From: Providencia rettgeri
GTDB taxonomy: Bacteria > Pseudomonadota > Gammaproteobacteria > Enterobacterales > Enterobacteriaceae
NCBI RefSeq assembly: GCF_041075285.1
Contig: NZ_CP163512.1
Coordinates: 2,294,001-2,358,000, forward strand
Reading direction: 5' to 3'
Length of the DNA: 64,000 nucleotides
In this document: piece after piece, positions 60,651 to 64,000 of the stretch
How positions within the stretch are numbered: the first letter of the stretch is position 1
Layout of the letters: every line of letters begins with the position of its first letter
The notes under the pieces: model-generated
Seen by the model: only the letters and a program-made list of their open reading frames with translations
Told to the model about the DNA's origin: nothing
The model's database searches: none
Translations under genes and position numbers: made by a program

Positions 60651-61211
60651 CTAGTCGAAATTAATACGGCGAGACTCTTCAGACTTAATGGTATCTTCGT
60701 CAAGACGCCAGTATTCTTTCGAAATTTTTAAGCTCGGAATAATGCCAACAATTAGCGCGGCTGGCATAGAAGCAATATAAGCATTATAGGTTTCTAATGA
60801 ACGGTTATAACCACGTTTTGCAAAAGAAAGTTTATTTTCTGAAGAAACGATTTCTTCTTGTAGATTAGCCATTATTGCATCGGATTTCAGCTCTGGATAG
60901 GCTTCAACGGCGACGTTAATCGCACCACTACTCACCATTTTGGATAACGCATCTTCCGCTTCACGTGCTTTATCCCCTGTTGCATTTTGCGCCTGAGTAC
61001 GTAGTTCAGTAATTTTACTGAATACTTCCGTTTCATGGCTTAAATATTTTTTTACTGTCGCAAGCAAGCTATCAAACACTTTTCCGCGACGATCTAATTG
61101 AACGGAAATTTCCGTTTCACTAGAAACTACAGCTTCACGTAATGCCACGATGCGGTTATAAAAATAAATAACGATCAGCACTACTACGACAATAAAAATT
61201 AAAAATTTCAT
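60651..61211 (-). CDS. lemA: LemA family protein
   Basis: 186-residue protein with a single N-terminal helix (KFLIFIVVVVLIVIYFYNRI) and a helical domain carrying the LemA hallmarks: YNRIVALREAV, QLDRRGKVFDSLLATVKKYLSHE, AYPELKSDAIMANLQEEIVSSENKLSFAKRGYNRSLETYN and the IIPSL segment. The ATG at 61211 follows AAGGTG by six bases; an in-frame GTG two codons earlier is less likely. Co-directional with, and upstream of, the HtpX-like protease, so probably an operon. Confidence 0.92.
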   Translation of the reverse strand: MKFLIFIVVVVLIVIYFYNRIVALREAVVSSETEISVQLDRRGKVFDSLLATVKKYLSHETEVFSKITELRTQAQNATGDKAREAEDALSKMVSSGAINVAVEAYPELKSDAIMANLQEEIVSSENKLSFAKRGYNRSLETYNAYIASMPAALIVGIIPSLKISKEYWRLDEDTIKSEESRRINFD

Positions 61212-61358
61212 AATCACCTTTTAGGGCTTACCCATAGGAAGAAAATTCATCAACACAGATATTCCCCTATTCTACGCGATCATCGTGCAATATAAAAACA
61301 ATCCACACATAAATCAGAAAAAGAGAAAGTTGATAACCAGTAACTCATACAAATAAAA

Positions 61359-61561
61359 AGGCTATTTAGTGTTAAACACTAAATAGCCTCAGACTGCTGA
61401 CAAACATAACATGTTTGGCGGCAGGTTGGATAGGTTTTGAAAATAAACAAGGAAAATCAATATATTGATTTTCGCCTGATAACACAAAGTGGGAAAAACC
61501 ACGCTTTTATCCCACTTTGTCAACAACCTCAGGCTATTTAGCGTTAATCACTAAATAGCCT
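61359..61561 (-). repeat. Terminator-bracketed repeat, copy 6 (downstream of mrp)
   Basis: Read from mrp: proximal 31-nt stem-loop (61561-61531, arms AGGCTATTTAGTG/CACTAAATAGCCT-type with a mismatch), core 61530-61390 (141 bp), distal stem-loop 61389-61359 (same outer arms, perfect stem) and a T-tract. The two stem-loops differ at two positions near the loop. The core is nearly identical to copies 2 and 5. Confidence 0.92.
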
Positions 61562-61580
61562 ACATTTGAATTACTGTAAA

Positions 61581-62693
61581 TTACACAGCACGGAATGAAA
61601 TTTCCGTTGGGATTTTCTCCCCTTCCCAATACATTAGCGCAGAAATACCAGAAGCGATTTCACGGTAAATATCCGCAAACTCCCCTTCAGGATCACGCAT
61701 AACAGTAGGTTGACCACGGTCGAGATCTTCACGCAAAGAAATATGCAGCGGTACTTGACCTAACAGTTTCGTGTTATATTTCTCTGCTAATTTTTCTGCA
61801 CCACCCGTGCCGAAAATAGGTTCGACATGACCACAGTTACTGCAAATGTGTGCGCTCATATTTTCAACTACGCCTAAAACTGGCACATTCACTTTCTTAA
61901 ACATCACAATACCTTTCATCGCATCAACCAAGGCAATATCTTGTGGCGTTGTGACGACAATTGCCCCTGTTACAGGGATATTTTGTGACAGTGTTAATTG
62001 GATATCCCCGGTTCCCGGTGGCATATCGATAACTAAATAGTCCAAATCAGGCCATAAGGTATCTTGCAGCATTTGCATTAGTGCCTTACTGGCCATTGGG
62101 CCACGCCATACCATCGCGTTATCGTCAGTGACTAAATAACCGATTGAGTTAGTTGCTAAGCCATACGCCATAATAGGTGCCATATGCTGACCATCTGGGG
62201 ACGTTGGACGCTCTAACGTTGTACCTAACATATTTGGGATAGACGGGCCATAAATATCCGCATCAAGGATACCGACTTTCGCCCCTTCTTGTGCCAGTGC
62301 TAATGCTAAGTTTACAGATGTACTGGATTTACCTACCCCACCTTTACCCGAGCTCACTGCAAGAATATTGCGCACCCCATTAATGCCCGGTAAATCGTTC
62401 GCACGTTTTAGTGTCGTTACATTATGACGTAGCTTCCACTCGACAGCGTGAGCGCCTGTGAGTTGTTTTAACTCTGCTGTTTTTTCACTAATCAACGTTT
62501 GGAAAGGCCCTTTCCAAACAAATGGCATAACTAATTCGATGTGCAGCACATTATCCAACATAGCACAATGATGTAACGCTTTGATAGAAATCAGATTACG
62601 TTGCAGTGTTGGGTGTGTAAATGAAGCCAAAACTTTGGAGACTTGTTCAGTCAGCAGTTCTGGTTTGTTCTGCTCGGGGGATTTATCGTTCAT
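61581..62693 (-). CDS. mrp: Mrp (ApbC), iron-sulfur carrier P-loop ATPase
   Basis: 370-residue cytoplasmic NTPase of the Mrp/NBP35 family, involved in iron-sulfur cluster delivery. An N-terminal MIP18-like domain (about 1-95) precedes the deviant P-loop SGKGGVGKSSTSVNLALALAQ, DADIYGPSIPNML, VIDMPPGTGDIQLTLSQ and the metal-binding CSNCGHVEPIFGTGG. It is divergent from metG, as in E. coli. Its stop is 19 bp before repeat copy 6. Confidence 0.95.
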   Translation of the reverse strand: MNDKSPEQNKPELLTEQVSKVLASFTHPTLQRNLISIKALHHCAMLDNVLHIELVMPFVWKGPFQTLISEKTAELKQLTGAHAVEWKLRHNVTTLKRANDLPGINGVRNILAVSSGKGGVGKSSTSVNLALALAQEGAKVGILDADIYGPSIPNMLGTTLERPTSPDGQHMAPIMAYGLATNSIGYLVTDDNAMVWRGPMASKALMQMLQDTLWPDLDYLVIDMPPGTGDIQLTLSQNIPVTGAIVVTTPQDIALVDAMKGIVMFKKVNVPVLGVVENMSAHICSNCGHVEPIFGTGGAEKLAEKYNTKLLGQVPLHISLREDLDRGQPTVMRDPEGEFADIYREIASGISALMYWEGEKIPTEISFRAV

Positions 62694-63165
62694 CCCGGCT
62701 CCTTTATTTATATTTTTGAACTATAGATATCCTATATCACTCGATAAGCTACCTGAGATTAAATGGATATACTTTGACTGAGGTTAATCATAACAGAGAA
62801 CACAAAAAATAGTGACGATATCGAAGCGTTATTCTTCATGACTGATTTTTACAGCACAGATAGATCAAAAATAGCGTATTAATACAATTCACTAGATTCA
62901 ATTTATTGAAATAATTTAAAATATTGCAATACGACAGCCCTTTGGTTTCGATTAATACACATAAAAACTCACCATCAAAAAAATCAGCTCCTAGCCGTAA
63001 AAATCAGCAGCAAAGATAAACAGCCCTAGCACGCAAAAGCCTCGAACAGGCAAAAATTTCTTTTTCCAACAAATTTCCAATTAATCCTTTATACCCCTAG
63101 CAGCGATGGTTTTGATCGGTTAACATCAAAGACCCTTTTCAAATAATGGAAGTCAGAAAGTTACT
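62694..63165. other. Divergent intergenic region mrp / metG
   Basis: About 470 bp, AT-rich, no ORF. It contains two tandem related segments, ACCATCAAAAAAATCAGCTC (62971-62990, then CTAG) and AGCAAAGATAAACAGCCC (63009-63026, then TAG); the second is also found at 45738-45757. The metG ATG is preceded by a modest GGAAG. Confidence 0.4.
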
Positions 63166-64000
63166 ATGTCTCAAGTCGCGAATAAATTACTGGTAACCTG
63201 TGCGTTACCCTATGCTAACGGTTCAATCCATCTTGGTCATATCCTGGAACACATTCAGGCTGATATTTGGGTCCGTTATCAGCGAATGCGCGGCAAAGAG
63301 GTTCATTTTATCTGTGCCGATGACGCGCACGGAACGCCTATCATGCTTAAAGCACAGCAACTCGGTGTGACACCTGAAGCCATGATTGCCGAAGTGAACC
63401 AAGAGCATCAGAACGATTTTGCTGGTTTTGCTATTAGTTATGATAATTATCACTCTACACACAGTGAAGAAAATAAAGAGTTATCAGAACTGATTTATGG
63501 AAAACTGAAAAATAACGGTTTTATTAAAAATCGCACAATTTCTCAGCTTTTCGACCCAGAAAAAGGCATGTTCTTACCAGATCGCTTCGTTAAAGGCACC
63601 TGCCCGAAATGTAAAGCAGAAGACCAATACGGTGATAACTGTGAAGTGTGTAGCGCAACCTACAGCCCAACAGAGTTAATCAATCCACGATCGGTCATCT
63701 CTGGTGCAACGCCTGTGATGCGTGATTCAGAACACTTTTTCTTTGATTTACCTGCATTTAGCGACATGTTACAAGCATGGACTCGCTCGGGTGCGCTACA
63801 AGAACAAGTTGCCAACAAAATGCAAGAATGGTTCGAATCAGGTTTACAACAGTGGGATATTACCCGCGATGCACCGTATTTCGGTTTTGAAATTCCTGAT
63901 GCGCCGGGCAAATATTTCTACGTTTGGTTGGATGCCCCAATTGGTTACATGGGGTCATTTAAAAACTTGTGTAGCAAACGTGATGATCTGAATTTTGATG
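63166..64000 (+). CDS. metG: Methionyl-tRNA synthetase (3' partial)
   Basis: First 278 codons of MetG; the frame runs off the right edge. It attaches methionine to tRNA-Met. The class I HIGH-type motif is GSIHLGH (near residue 21), and the zinc-binding connective peptide shows CPKC and CEVC around residues 146-162, giving the four-Cys type. [15 protein letters not shown] is the methionine-pocket region. The KMSKS loop and anticodon domain lie beyond the window. The ATG at 63166 begins [19 protein letters not shown], close to the E. coli N-terminus. Confidence 0.96.
   Translation, partial: MSQVANKLLVTCALPYANGSIHLGHILEHIQADIWVRYQRMRGKEVHFICADDAHGTPIMLKAQQLGVTPEAMIAEVNQEHQNDFAGFAISYDNYHSTHSEENKELSELIYGKLKNNGFIKNRTISQLFDPEKGMFLPDRFVKGTCPKCKAEDQYGDNCEVCSATYSPTELINPRSVISGATPVMRDSEHFFFDLPAFSDMLQAWTRSGALQEQVANKMQEWFESGLQQWDITRDAPYFGFEIPDAPGKYFYVWLDAPIGYMGSFKNLCSKRDDLNFD

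Overview
The window looks like chromosome of a Morganellaceae enterobacterium, most likely Providencia. This rests on protein similarity to E. coli orthologues, a gene order that follows the E. coli 19-20 min and 45-47 min regions, AT-rich intergenic DNA, a chromosomal type B chloramphenicol acetyltransferase and an ERIC-type repeat. The species assignment is an inference from memory. No rRNA, tRNA, CRISPR array, prophage or complete insertion sequence was seen.

Layout. 1-0.5 kb: 3' end of an unidentified protein and the first copy of a repeat. 0.9-8.9 kb: cydD-cydC-aat and infA, convergent with clpA-clpS, then cspD. 8.9-14.4 kb: accessory block with a permease, nitrilase-fold amidase, IclR regulator and a DUF1177 protein, followed by two facing gene remnants (dmsC' and an araC-type regulator). 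14.5-29.4 kb: macB-macA, ybjD, lysO, ybjT, artPIQM, rlmC, ybjN, ybjC, grxA, the small RNA RybB with a sigma-E type promoter, yjbQ and ybjG. 30.2-37.9 kb: sdaC-sdaB, an orphan coiled-coil protein, dacC, gstB, yeeZ. 38.1-45.4 kb: the complete histidine operon with leader peptide and attenuator. 45.9-51.6 kb: a YeaK-type deacylase, a type B CAT, a large StcE-like (M66) metalloprotease and a Bcr/CflA efflux pump. 52-64 kb: gnd, yegH, an orphan 201-residue protein, asmA-dcd-udk, an HtpX-like protease with LemA, mrp, and the 5' part of metG.

Most notable non-genic signal. Five copies of a core of about 140 bp sit directly 3' of genes (unknown gene at the left edge, rlmC, hisI, gnd, mrp), always in the same orientation relative to the upstream gene. 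Each copy is bracketed by two near-identical terminator stem-loops whose sequence is specific to that site. It looks as if the element inserted between the stem of an intrinsic terminator and its U-tract while duplicating the stem. The core itself folds into three hairpins. A sixth, degenerate copy lies between sdaB and the coiled-coil gene.

Other accessory content. Three AT-rich, single-gene units lacking recognisable Sec signal peptides sit between housekeeping genes: a coiled-coil protein flanked by 15-residue Gly/Asn repeats, an M66 protease with an altered zinc motif and a triplicated beta domain, and a small Ser/Asn-rich helical protein. They could be secreted effectors or host-interaction proteins, but only the sequence features are seen here.
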